DNA from: Rebecca billardiae RCC1528
Lineage: Eukaryota > Haptophyta
Direction: 5' to 3'
NCBI GenBank assembly: GCA_965240325.2
Contig: OZ251224.1
Span: forward strand, 3,596,001-3,660,000
DNA length: 64,000 nucleotides
The position numbers and the translations under genes were made by a program. The notes under the pieces are model-generated. The model made no database searches. It saw only the letters and a program-made list of their open reading frames with translations, and was not told the origin of the DNA. Positions 41,214 to 51,599 of this stretch are shown piece after piece (the stretch's first letter is position 1; the number at the start of each line of letters is the position of its first letter).

Positions 41214-42253
41214 CTCGAGCGACTTCGTGTCTGGCGAGGCAGATCGCGCCAGTGCGTGGCGAGGCAGACGCTCGCCTGCCTCGCCGCTTGGCGAGGCAGC
41301 TAAGATAGTAAAGCCGCGGCCGAACTTTACGAAAGCCAAATGTCTGCCGGTGCGCCGCCCGTCTTTTGCGCACGGTGACAAGGGCGCGCGAGGGCGCTTC
41401 CTCACGATCCCGAAGAGCGCTGCGCGCGGCGTCGCGTTGGCGGCGGCAGCGGCGCTGGGGTGTATCTTGCCCATTCTGCGTGGCGGCGCGCTCTCATGAC
41501 GCCTCGGCCGCCGCCACGCCATGCGCGACCGGGCGTGTCGCCTTCTTGACGGGCAGTGCACACGCCCTTGCAAGCGCACAGCCGTGAAGAGCCGAGAGCG
41601 TCCGTCGCGAGCACGCCGCCCACGCGGGATGCGTTGCCAGGGCTATTCGTATGACACTGGGTGCTCGCGCTCTGGCATGTGCGAGCCAGGATGACCATGG
41701 GTAGCAGCTATGATGAGCACTGCTAACCTGCATTTCAGCCGATGACATCCTCTCGTTCAGCGATCTTGACTGCTCTGAACGCATGGCGAACTCGGCGAAG
41801 CGCATGCGCAAGGTGGCTTCGGTGACAGCATAACGCATCCCGCGTGGGCGGCGTGCTCGCGACGGACGCTCTCGGCTCTTCACGGCTGTGCGCTTGCAAG
41901 GGCGTGTGCACTGCCCGTCAAGAAGGCGACACGCCCGGTCGCGCATGGCGTGGCGGCGGCCGAGGCGTCATGAGAGCGCGCCGCCACGCAGAATGGGCAA
42001 GATACACCCCAGCGCCGCTGCCGCCGCCAACGCGACGCCGCGCGCAGCGCTCTTCGGGATCGTGAGGAAGCGCCCTCGCGCGCCCTTGTCACCGTGCGCA
42101 AAAGACGGGCGGCGCACCGGCAGACATTTGGCTTTCGTAAAGTTCCGCCGCGGCTTTACTAGCTTAGCTGCCTCGCCAAGCGGCGAGGCAGGCGAGCGTC
42201 TGCCTCGCCACGCACTGGCGCGATCTGCCTCGCCAGACACGAAGTCGCTCGAG
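41214..42253. mobile_element. Second long-inverted-repeat element, 1,040 bp
   Basis: Arms 41214-41635 and 41832-42253 are both 422 bp and reverse complements. I found two mismatches by eye (a C/G difference near GCGGCCGAACTT and an A/C difference near CTAAGATAGTAA). The spacer 41636-41831 is 196 bp and codes for nothing obvious. Outer ends read CTCGAGCGACTTCG...CGAAGTCGCTCGAG. Each arm has a nested hairpin (CTGCCTCGCC / GGCGAGGCAG). I could not find a convincing flanking duplication. It shares no end sequence with the 2,984-bp element. It fills the space between the helicase and rhomboid promoters, ending 79 bp before the rhomboid ATG. Confidence 0.75.
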
Positions 42254-42331
42254 CCTTGCTCGAGCGGCCTCTGAGCGGCATTGCCGCGATCACATTGGTG
42301 GGGTCGGCGGAAGGCTGGGTGGGACGGCAAC

Positions 42332-44272
42332 ATGTCTGCGGCGGCGCGCGCCGCGGTCGCGCAGAATGCGGCGAAGCAGCGGGCGGAGCAGATGAAGGCG
42401 GGCTGCGCGTCGCTCGCCCCCTCGCCGCTCAAGCGCTCGTACTTCTCGGCCAACTTCGTCGCCACCCCGCCAAACGCCATCTACTCCATCTACGTGGTGG
42501 ACGGCGTCAAGCTGTGCGACTGGCCGATCGAGGAGATGCACGAGTTCCTGGGCACGCAGCGGCAGTGGGGCTCATGGCTGATTCGCGATGATAAGCTCTG
42601 TCGGCAGGTCGTGGCCGTCTTCTGGACCGCGTACGACCACGCGATGGGTGCGCGCGCGCGCACGCCGACGCCGCGGGCATGCAGCTCGCAATGGCTGGCT
42701 GGCAGCGGCCGAGGGTGGCCAGGCACGGATGTGCGGCTGACCCCTCCTCGCGCGCGCGCGCGCGCGCGCGCGCGCTCGAACCCCTCGCCGAGCAGACAAG
42801 TCGCAGGGCGAGGGCAGCGACCCGATGGCCCTGATGCCGTACGCGGGCGAGCACAGGCCACTGACGCTGGTCGCGGGCTCAAACGACTGGATCGCGCCGC
42901 ACCTGATGGACCAGCTGGTCGGCATCCTGATCGAGTACGGGTACGTGCCCGAGCGGCAGGCGAAGGTGCTCAACGCGCTGATCGACCCGTTCAAGTACCG
43001 CCGGCTCGCCATGCACGTCGGCCTGGTGGTGCTGCTCAACGTGGTCATGTGGATCATGTACGGCCTCGACATGATCGACGAGCAGATCCAGGCGGGGAGG
43101 CCGGCGGAGGAGGAGGAGGAGGGCGCGGATGCGAACGGGACGGAGGAGGACGACGGCGGGGACACCAACTCGACGAACACCACCCTCGAGGACGAGGAGG
43201 ACGCGCCCCCGTACAACGCGTTCCCGCTCAAGCAGCACGGCGTGCGGCCGCGCACGACCGCGGGGCTCGAGGGGATCCCGGCCATGCCCTTCTTGCACGC
43301 GGACATCAACCACATCCTGACCAACTCGGTGGGCTTCCTCCTCTTCGGCGTGCTCATCGTGGTCAAGCACGGCATCGCCATCTACTGCACGCTCAGCTTC
43401 TGGCTGTGGGGCTGGACTGGCTGTGCGCGCGCGCGCGCGCGCGCCGTGTGCCCAGCAGCCCAGCAGCGCGCGCGGCCGCGCGGCCGGCGCATGCGGCCGC
43501 GCGGTCTGACGCGCCGGCGCCGCGCGCGCGCGCAGTCTTCGTGTGGATGATTGGGAGAGAGGGCGTGCACATCGGCGCCTCCGGCATCGTGTACGGGTAC
43601 TTTGGCTACATCCTCTCCATCGGCATCCTCAAGCTGCTCGGCTGCCCGCCGCAGTGCACGGCGTGTCAGTGCTCGTGGGACTCGGTGCAGGACCTGGTCA
43701 TCAGCGCCGTGATCATCGGGCTGTACAGCGGGATGCTCTGGGGCGTGCTCACGCCGCCGGAAGACCAGCTGGTCAGCTGGGAGGGGCACCTGATGGGGTT
43801 CGCCGGCGGCGTGATCTACGCGGCCGGGCTGGCGATCTACTTGCGCAATACGGACACGTTCAAGCGCAAGGCGGGGGTGCGCGCGCGCGCCGGCCTCGCC
43901 GCCTTGCGAGCGTCACTGCCCGCGCCGCGGATCGGCACCCCCGCCTCACGCGCGCCGCCTCGCCCGCGCCCGCGCCGTCTTCCGCTCCACCGCGCGCAGC
44001 CACAGGTGGGCGGTCCGCGAGGCCCGACGCTCACGCGACGCCCGGGCGCGGGCTCGGGCGCGGCGGCTGCCGCTGGCGGCGCCACCGAGATGAACTCGCA
44101 TGGTGTGCCTCCCTTCTCGGCCGGCGCGTCGGGGCCACCCGACGCCAATCCGTTCGCGTCAAACGGCGGCGGCCCAAGCCAGGCATCGGGCGGCTTCGAA
44201 ACACACTTCCCGCCACCGTCGGGTGATCCGCCACCGCCGCCGCCTGCCGCATCAGAAACATCGTACGTCTGA
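42332..44272 (+). CDS. Rhomboid-family intramembrane serine protease, four exons
   Basis: Exons are 42332-42647, 42796-43422, 43536-43876 and 44000-44272 (518 residues). All three introns begin GTGCGCGCGC and end in AG; the last acceptor could also be 44005. Features are a soluble N-terminal domain of about 190 residues, TM1 (MHVGLVVLLNVVMWIMYGLD), a long acidic Asn/Thr-rich loop of about 60 residues, MPFLHADINHILTNSVGFLL (TM2 with the conserved HxxxxHxxxN), then GREGVHIGASGIVYGYFGYI with catalytic Ser (codon 43580-43582), and WEGHLMGFAGG with catalytic His (43787-43789). The dyad is intact, so it is probably an active protease cleaving membrane proteins. The last exon encodes a Gly/Pro-rich cytosolic tail. 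The splice of exon 2 to 3 creates WTGFFVWMIGREGVH, which fits the family well. Confidence 0.9.
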   Translation: MSAAARAAVAQNAAKQRAEQMKAGCASLAPSPLKRSYFSANFVATPPNAIYSIYVVDGVKLCDWPIEEMHEFLGTQRQWGSWLIRDDKLCRQVVAVFWTAYDHAMGARARTPTPRACSSQWLAGSGRGWPGTDVRLTPPRARARARARSNPSPSRQVAGRGQRPDGPDAVRGRAQATDAGRGLKRLDRAAPDGPAGRHPDRVRVRARAAGEGAQRADRPVQVPPARHARRPGGAAQRGHVDHVRPRHDRRADPGGEAGGGGGGGRGCERDGGGRRRGHQLDEHHPRGRGGRAPVQRVPAQAARRAAAHDRGARGDPGHALLARGHQPHPDQLGGLPPLRRAHRGQARHRHLLHAQLLAVGLDWLCARARARRVPSSPAARAAARPAHAAARSDAPAPRARAVFVWMIGREGVHIGASGIVYGYFGYILSIGILKLLGCPPQCTACQCSWDSVQDLVISAVIIGLYSGMLWGVLTPPEDQLVSWEGHLMGFAGGVIYAAGLAIYLRNTDTFKRKAGVRARAGLAALRASLPAPRIGTPASRAPPRPRPRRLPLHRAQPQVGGPRGPTLTRRPGAGSGAAAAAGGATEMNSHGVPPFSAGASGPPDANPFASNGGGPSQASGGFETHFPPPSGDPPPPPPAASETSYV

Positions 44273-44744
44273 GCGGTGCACACTCACACTGCGGTCGCGC
44301 AGGCGGGAGTCCGTTGGCCACTTGCCAGCCTGTGGGGCACGAGATGGCGACGTGCTTGGCCGCCGCTGGCCGGTGCGGTCCGCGGGCAGCCCATAGGGCC
44401 AGACTCTCCTGTTGTTCAGCAGTCCCCCTGTGCGGCGGCTGCGTGGTGGTGATCGCCCGAGGGCGAGGTGCCAGGTCACGGCCAGTCACGGCGACTCACG
44501 CGGCCACGGGCACACGCCGCGCACGCCGCTGCTCTCATCAGACCGGAGTCAGACAGACCTCACTCCCCAGTGCCAGTCCAGTCCGCACGGTCGTGAACGC
44601 GCGGGCAGTCAACGGTTAGGTGGGCCCACTGGCCACCGTGTGGGATTATAGTGACGCAGAGCGCGAGCTCATGCCTCATAGCGCGATGTTTACTTTCGTC
44701 TCGAGCTGGATTCCAGCCCCAGGAGATGGCCCCTGGCCTTTTTT
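44273..44744. other. Intergenic region after the rhomboid gene
   Basis: No gene is seen. It holds the rhomboid 3' end and leads into the dispersed 72-bp repeat. Confidence 0.4.
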
Positions 44745-44816
44745 AAATTCCCCTTTATAACGGGCTCCGGTTGATCAGGCTGGCGGCCGAAGCCTCCAGC
44801 CCTACCCTGGCCAGCC
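44745..44816 (-). repeat. 72-bp dispersed repeat, copy A
   Basis: AAATTCCCCTTTATAACGGG... to ...CCTGGCCAGCC, identical to 57518-57589 except for one base (GGTTGATC here, GGGTGATC there). Read on the minus strand both copies encode AGQGRAGGFGRQPD, but neither frame belongs to a recognisable protein. Confidence 0.88.
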
Positions 44817-45566
44817 TGGTTAAAAAACCAGTGGTACATGCTGTAAAAACTGTGCCCTGGCGGGCGGGGGGGTCGGCGGGCCGTGCCGGTGCTGTCGCAA
44901 TATTTCCTCTGCGGGTTCGCGTCTTTCATCCACATTCGCTCGTGGCCGTGGATGACGGGCCACAGTCCGAGGGCGAGGACCAGTGACACCTGACTGAACG
45001 CGAAGGCTGAAGTTCTCCCACGTGTACACGTCTGTACTCTGTGCGCATCATGATCAGCGAGGCCCACACCCACGAGGGAATGTGCAGCACGCGGGGCGGG
45101 GCGGGTAGCCCGTTGCTCCGCGCGAGCGCGGGTACGCGCTGTATGTGCCGCATCTCGACCGCGATGGCGTAATCGAGCGCCTCGCCGCCGACGAAGCCGC
45201 CAGAGTAGATCGTGTGCATGTCCTCCTGCCGCCAGCCGAGAGCGGTCGTCGCGAGGACGCTTGCCGATGTCCGCTCCGGGCATGATGGGCTCGGCGCAGG
45301 TCGCGTTGACATCGTACACGGCCGCCACGCTGAGCACGCGCGCGTTGACGTTCACGCGCTCGTCGCTCTTCGCCTCTTCGACAGGTCTGGCGCCCGCGTG
45401 TTCGGCGGCACGAGGAGCTGTTGGTTGTGCGCGCGCGCGCGCACAGCGACAGCGTGTGCCACTCGCGATCGAGAGTGGGCACGAGCTGCTCACGCGCGCA
45501 CACGAATTGCAGCGCATCCGTCACCGGCGTGACGACTTCCGCCTCGTCCCGCAGCGCCTGCGCCAT
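44800..45566 (-). pseudogene. Decayed or frameshifted reading frame of unknown family
   Basis: Three minus-strand frames show real-gene codon use in succession. From an ATG at 45566: MAQALRDEAEVVTPVTDALQ and REQLVPTLDREWHTLSL. Then, in another frame, DERVNVNARVLSVAAVYDVN and TCAEPIMPGADIGK. Then, one base shifted, ATTALGWRQEDMHTIYSGGF, ALDYAIAVEMRHI and LHIPSWVWASLIMMRTEYR. Finally, in the second frame again, VSLVLALGLWPVIHGHERMW. Some shifts could be tiny introns (one candidate is about 38 bp), but at least one lacks splice signals. The 3' end runs into the 72-bp dispersed repeat. A pseudogene, or sequencing errors in a real gene, are both possible. I do not recognise the protein. Confidence 0.45.
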
Positions 45567-48500
45567 GGACGAGGATGGCGCGGCGATGTTGCATGCTCGA
45601 CGATTCATCTCTCTGCGGATGGCATCACGGGCTTGTCTGTGTCGCGCTGCGGCGAGGGTCGCCAACTCGCGAAGAGGCGGTTGCTGCCACGGCGACAGAC
45701 CCGGGAGGTGCGTCCGCTGCGCGTCGTACGCCGTTAGCGCTGCGCTTCCGTCGCATTGGTCACCGTCGACGCCATGCGCCATGCAGGCCGGACGTGGGCT
45801 CGGCTGAGGGACCGGACCGCGAGCAATGACTGAGTCCGATGCGCGGATTCCGGCGATCGAGTTCAGAAGGCCGCGCCAAATCTTGCGTCGCGTGCGATGG
45901 CGCTTCCCGCCCGCGAGACGCCTCGTGATGAGGGCTTTCTCGCACCGAGCCCGACGCGCGACGGTGGATCGCGCGAGGCGGTCATCGTGCGCAGCGCATG
46001 ATGCTATGGCCGGTGCGAGCTTTCGACGTGCACGTCGGGCGAGGATCGCCCCAGGTCTCACGATCGTGTCGACGCGCCGAGCGTACCGCTCCAAACGCGT
46101 CGATTTAGCCCCCGTTCGACCTGCACGCGAGACGACGAGGGCAGCAATCGCGAATCGGGCGAAAACCCGTCTAGGGAATCCTCGCGTGATGTCCGCGCCG
46201 GCGTTGGATTTGGCGCGCGCCGCCCATGCGCTCCGCGCCATCGGGGAGATGTTTTCGGCCGAGCGTCCCCAGTGGGAGCTGCGAGGGCGCCCGGTAGTGA
46301 GCGAACCGATTTTCTTTTCTCTGCGAGGCGAGTTTCTTTTTCTTTTTCTTTTTCTTATCTTTTCCCCGGGCACTACAAGGGGCGGACCTACGGCCCGCCA
46401 TATAGGGCGGAGTAACGGTGGTCCTATTTACTTATTGGAAATGGCCTGTGACCAATGTAACGGCCATGTAACGGGCGTCTTAAACGTGATATATAGGGAC
46501 AGCTAATAGGGTCGACAGACGTCACTTTGATATAGCACTTTGATGAGCTGATCATATAGGTCTTCAGCAGCATGCACACCCATTGTCACATATACGGCGT
46601 ATATGGGCACTGTGAGAATACGGTATAACGGCCGTTACACCCGTGCGTTACATATACACCGCCATGCTGATCAGCATGGCTGCCATAGTATTTCAGACTG
46701 TTTCAGACTGCTCTCGTAGCAGCCGTACGGCGTGCATGTGACACCTAAGAATTTTTCCAACCCTTCTACCCTCGAAGGACGAGTCTTAAGGAGCCGTGGG
46801 CAAAGATTGAGCCTAACCGAGTCGCGGCGCCAGCCCGCCGGCCGTGGTCAAGGCAAGCAGGAGTGGGGCACGCGGCGCCGGGCACATCCAGCAGCCCGCA
46901 GCTTGAACACGGCGGACAAGGTTCGTCGAGTGCTCATTTGTGGCGTTCAAGGCAGGCACTGCTACGCATCGAATGCCTTTTCTCGTGCTCCGACCTAACC
47001 GTTGCTCTACATTGCGACCAAGCTGTGTCCGAGCTGTCCTCAGCTGGACCGTCCTCTGCCTAACTGTGCGCAACGGCCGATTCGTCGCAGCGCCGAGCTG
47101 GCTCGCCGTGGTGTGCGCGCGCGTAGCGATGTGCACTCATCACCGCTTCCTGCGTGGCAGCAGGGCAAGATATGGCTCACTGGTAAGCTGGTACGCCTGC
47201 TGACCGTGCACCGGCGTCGGTGGCGCCGCCAACGTGCTCGGGCAGGCTCACGAAGGGCTTAAATCACTGTTGAACGGATCAACTGTACTGTCCGCAGCGA
47301 GCACGGCGCACAGCGGATGACCAAGCAGAGGCGGGGCGACTGCTGTGCGGCCGCGCGGGGGAGTAGCTAGGCTCTTGAGGTACGCGTAGAGCCATGACAG
47401 GGCTCAACAAGCGCATCAGCTGCAATCTACCCGGCTCGACGCGCAGCCCGACCTCGTGCAATCGTGTGGCTCGAGGCCCTCCAAGTGGCTCGTAGCCTCC
47501 AAACACCTGAGGAGCGTCGGCACTGAGAGTTAAGTCGAGGCCGGGGAGGTGAGAGACGGCACACGCATCCGCTTTGACCGCTGTTTGACCATCAGATCCT
47601 TCCCCAAGTGCCCACGATCGTGTGAACAGCCACAGCGTTCGGTCACACCGCACAGACTTCCGGGGACCTGACCGACGAGGCGGGCCTCCGCAGGGCCGCA
47701 GAAGTAGCTGGGCATTGCCAGGACACCATGCAGATGCTGTCCCAGTAACGTCCCGGAGTGTCCCAGTTCGTTCACGGGTGTCCCAAGCTCGCGTTGTGCA
47801 CGCATTACAATCCCCAAAGCTGTTCCCGTGTTTGAACGCGCGACTGTCGGCGAGAGATGGCAGACCGGGAAGATGACCCAGGTATGAACCGTTCGCATGG
47901 CTCGTTCCAGAAGGCTACGCAGCATGCCACGGGCGTGCGGCGCAGCGTGCCTCGCATGGCAGGCGGGCAAGCGCGGCGGACAACGCGCTGACGACGCGCA
48001 CAGGTCCATCCCGGTCATCGTTTTCGCGATCGATCGGCTTACCGGACCGGGAGTTCGGCGGCCTGGAAAAAGGGACTTCAAGCGCGAGGAAAAGAGCACG
48101 GCTGCGGTCCGAAAAAGCCAGAGAGATTGTGTTTTCATTTTTTAATTGCTGTGGGCCCACCTACCTCGACAGTCATGCGTCACGACCGACGGCGGCGGAC
48201 GGCTCGGGACCCGGATCTTCACCGGTAATCGGTACTCTCTCGTTTCTGATCTCATCACCGTCTGCTTGAGCTTCACTGACCACTCACCTTTAACCTTTTG
48301 TTCCTTCTGCCTTCAGCTTTAGCTTAGTTAGCGCTGAGCGGCAAAACCGGACTGCCTGTAGGTGGGTCCCTCCCAACTGGGGCGATATTCTGGCGCACTC
48401 AGAATGACGTCCTAGATTTTGTCTCTCACCCAGAATCGACGCTATAAATGCGTCCCATCGGGGCGGAGCAAAAGTTTCGACCTCAAAACCTACTCCGCGT

Positions 48501-50410
48501 GCCGTCGCGCGGCCGAGCGCGCGCGCGCCGCGCCAGTAGTGTCACATAGAGATTTTGCGAAGCGTTACTTCATGGTTATGGTGGCTAGATGGCGACATGC
48601 GATCGGAATTACTTATTGACAACCGTTGACACCCGACCGAACCATTTTATGAAGCAAAGAGTGGGGCTCTATGCTGTGCGCTGATACCTCCAACAAACTA
48701 CAGCAAGATCGAGCACATTACCCACTTCATATATAACCACTTACCCGTATATAGTATGAGTGTTACCCACTTTATATTGACTGTGGATGCGGTTCACTAT
48801 ATATTCAAATTCGTTCCGATATGTGGGTACGTTTGTTGGGTCATCGAATAGGCGCCGAGCGACGCGGACACAGGCAACCCGGGCCGCAACCGGACTGCCT
48901 GCGAGTGGCAGTGTTTGTGGCGGGCTGCGTGCCGAGGCACACACCATCGCCCGCCACCGAGCATGCCACCGTCGTCACACGGGAGCCCTCCGCCGTCGAG
49001 GCTGGACTATCAGCCAACGCCACCGCCGGAGCTTGCCGCGTTCGGCGGCTTCCGTGCTCGTACTCCGCGTGTCACCGGTCGTCGTATGCCCACCCGCGTG
49101 AGGCCGCCACCAGTCCATGACTACCGCAGCTGCAGCCCATGCCGCCGACGATGCCTCCTACCATCTTCTCGCCAGGCAGCAATACGATAGGTTCACCGAC
49201 GCTGCTGCTAGGCTGAGAGCACTCAGCCAGTTGGCCGGCGAGACGTCAGATGGTTGAGCTGCTGGCCTAGCCATCACGTTGCGGCTTCCGCTCGCTCAAG
49301 TACACCCAACGTGACGACGAGAACGTGCCGGGCAATCATCAGACATGCGTCTGAGGGGTCTACTACGCCTAGCCGTAGAGTTGCTGAGTACGAGTCTTCG
49401 CAGACCACAAGCGGAACGAGTGGGACCACCCGATGGCAGGAGCAACAGCGTGGGGTGGCACCCGCGCCTGTCAACGCGACCGCGTTCTGTCAAGAATGGA
49501 CCCATATCCTGCGATCACCCTCGAGCACCGCATACTATGCCCACACTCGGCATAGGGAAGGATCGCTGAGCGCCTGCTGCCGCTGTCAAAGGCCCTGCTG
49601 ATCTTCCTGGCGCTAGATCGTGCACACGGATGGCAAGTCGGCGTGCTCGCCGCACATCGCGGCGGCTTCTCAGCATCCCAAGTCCTCAGTGCACCCATCC
49701 TAGGCCTGCTGGTCGATGATTGGTACCAACCCCCACCAAACACGCCCTCTCGGAAGTCGCCAATCGCTCACATGGCTCCCCGAGAGCCCGGGGCTGGCTG
49801 TCGTGCGTTCTCACGAGCAGCTTGCGCGCAGCCCAATTGTCACCTTCACGGTGCGTTGAGCTGCTCAAGATGGCGGGAGCGTCAAGAGTATGCACATGCC
49901 TGATGGTGACCCATGCCTCCCGTCGCCTGACCCGCTTGTAGCGAAAAGTGACCCTGCTCGAAGGCACGGGTCGAACACCTGCCGATCGATTCAAGTTGTC
50001 TGTACGCGTCTAGCCGGGCGAGAGTCAAACATGCCGGCCCGTGCCAGGCGGGGGATATGTGACCACGGATCCCATCCGTGAGCACGCGCAAAGCGCTGGA
50101 GCGCGCGATAGGTGTTGGCAGTAGTCTACCCGACACACGGCGGCTCGGTCGCGCTGGAGAGGCGCTCCGACATCGTCGGGAGCGTTCAGATCGGACCTCG
50201 GCCGGCGGCCCGGCGATTTTCCCGAGCCGCGCCCCGCGCGAAAAGAAATCAGGCCAGAAAACCCGGTAAATGTTTAAAAGACCGCTGGAAAATCGCCAGG
50301 GACCCACCTACTGCCTGTCGTGCACGACGACGGCACGTGACGACGTCACGTGTGACACTGACACTGAACTGTCAGCAGTCTGCTGCGGCGCTGTACAATC
50401 ACGTGATCGG
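45567..50410. other. 4.8-kb gene-poor region
   Basis: I see no convincing exon. Composition is less GC-rich than the gene blocks. Features are a pyrimidine run of TTTTTC units at about 46315-46365, TTACCCACTT phrases around 48718-48775, and short stretches near 49110-49740 that read like degraded coding sequence (for example HLLARQQYDRFTDAAARLRA, plus strand) but are soon broken by stops. The sequence AGGTGGGTCCCT near 48360 recurs inverted near 50300. It is probably repeat debris. Confidence 0.5.
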
Positions 50411-51493
50411 CTACCCCGGCCAGCTTGGAGGAGTGGATGGGTTGCCGCCGCCGCTGGATCCATAGGTGGCGCCCGAAATCATGCTGTCGCTCTGCTCTCC
50501 CCAGCCACCGGATGAGCTGGTGGAGCTGCTGTCGCCCTGGAGGTGGCGCCGGCTGCCACGGGCAGCAGCACCGGCTGCAGCCGACTGCAGCCGGCGGCGG
50601 GCCCGCCGCCGGCGGGTTCCACCGGCGTCGTAGGCTAGCCACGGCTCCGAGGCGTCGTCGGAGCGCCCCTCCAGCCACTCGAAGAAGTCATCGCAGCCGC
50701 CGGCGTCGTCCACCTCGGCACTGTACTCGTCGAGCGTGTCGACCACCTCGCCCACCATCATGAAGTTGTGCACGACGGCGGTCGCGTCCGCGGCGCAGAA
50801 GCGCGCGGCCGCGCCCGAGGCGGGGGCGATGTGGCCGGCGATATCCTCCTCAACGGATAGCACGGCGCCGTCACTCGAGCGCACGACGAGCCGCTCGAAC
50901 CCATCCACCTCCGACCATTCCATGGACGCCACTCGGAGCACGCGCTCGGAGACAGCCGCGTCTTTGTGCTCGGACGGCACGTGGATCGAGACGACGCGCG
51001 TGTGCACGATCGACGGGAGGCGGCGGAGGCTGCCGAGGGGGATCTCCATCTCGGCAACGGTGGAGACGATCCGCGTCACGCGCCAGTCGCCATAGCTCAG
51101 CCCGGCGGCGCGGCGCACCTCATACCGCGTGTCGCGCGTGCCGACGACGGTGCTCCCGTTCCCTCCGCGGGAGGTCAACATCGCGCCGTCGACGATGAAC
51201 GTGTCCTTTGTGAGCGCAATCCCCGCGACGCTCATTGCCAGCGACGTACCGGCCCAAACAGCGAGCACGCCCACAAGGACGGCCACGACCCGCTGCCAGT
51301 TCTGGGCGGACGCTCGCCACGTGTCAGCGGCGTCGCGCGCATCCATCAGCTCTCGCACGATCGCTTTCACCTCCTCGCGCGAGAAGCGACCGTCCTTGTC
51401 CGTGTCGAAGCCGGCCATGACCTGCGTCGGGCCACGCTCCATTGCGCCGGAAGAGCTCAACGTCCTCTTCGTCGCGACCACCGAGGTGAACAT
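50411..51493 (-). CDS. EF-hand protein with a membrane helix
   Basis: About 360 residues from the ATG at 51491-51493; an ATG at 51599-51601 would overlap the divergent gene. One EF-hand loop is complete (DTDKDGRFSREEV), so Ca binding is likely. About 35 residues later comes a hydrophobic span (VVAVLVGVLAVWAGTSLAMS) that is probably a single membrane helix, with the EF-hand on the short N-terminal side. The region after the helix (about 250 residues) is mixed beta/alpha with no named domain, ending in a Ser/Gly-rich low-complexity tail. The likely role is a Ca-responsive membrane protein, but that is inference. Upstream lies a poly-C tract (51518-51538). Confidence 0.68.
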   Translation of the reverse strand: MFTSVVATKRTLSSSGAMERGPTQVMAGFDTDKDGRFSREEVKAIVRELMDARDAADTWRASAQNWQRVVAVLVGVLAVWAGTSLAMSVAGIALTKDTFIVDGAMLTSRGGNGSTVVGTRDTRYEVRRAAGLSYGDWRVTRIVSTVAEMEIPLGSLRRLPSIVHTRVVSIHVPSEHKDAAVSERVLRVASMEWSEVDGFERLVVRSSDGAVLSVEEDIAGHIAPASGAAARFCAADATAVVHNFMMVGEVVDTLDEYSAEVDDAGGCDDFFEWLEGRSDDASEPWLAYDAGGTRRRRARRRLQSAAAGAAARGSRRHLQGDSSSTSSSGGWGEQSDSMISGATYGSSGGGNPSTPPSWPG

Positions 51494-51599
51494 GGTCGTC
51501 AGGTACTTGTACGATGCCGCCCCCCCCCCTCCCCCCCTTCGCGAGCGCGGAGTCCGAGAGGCGGGACCTGGGTCACCTGGCTGTCTGAAGTTGAAAGTC
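51494..51599. promoter_or_regulatory. Shared promoter region with poly-C tract
   Basis: A gap of about 106 bp between the chosen starts of the EF-hand gene (minus) and the sulfotransferase (plus). It contains C10-TC7 (about 51519-51538), a strong G-quadruplex or triplex candidate on the minus strand. Confidence 0.45.

Noticed and set aside
45826-46506. 226-codon plus-strand frame and the opposing 439-codon minus frame
   Set aside because: Arginine-rich composition, poly-Phe/Leu from the TTTTTC run, and no conserved motif; not enough for a gene call.
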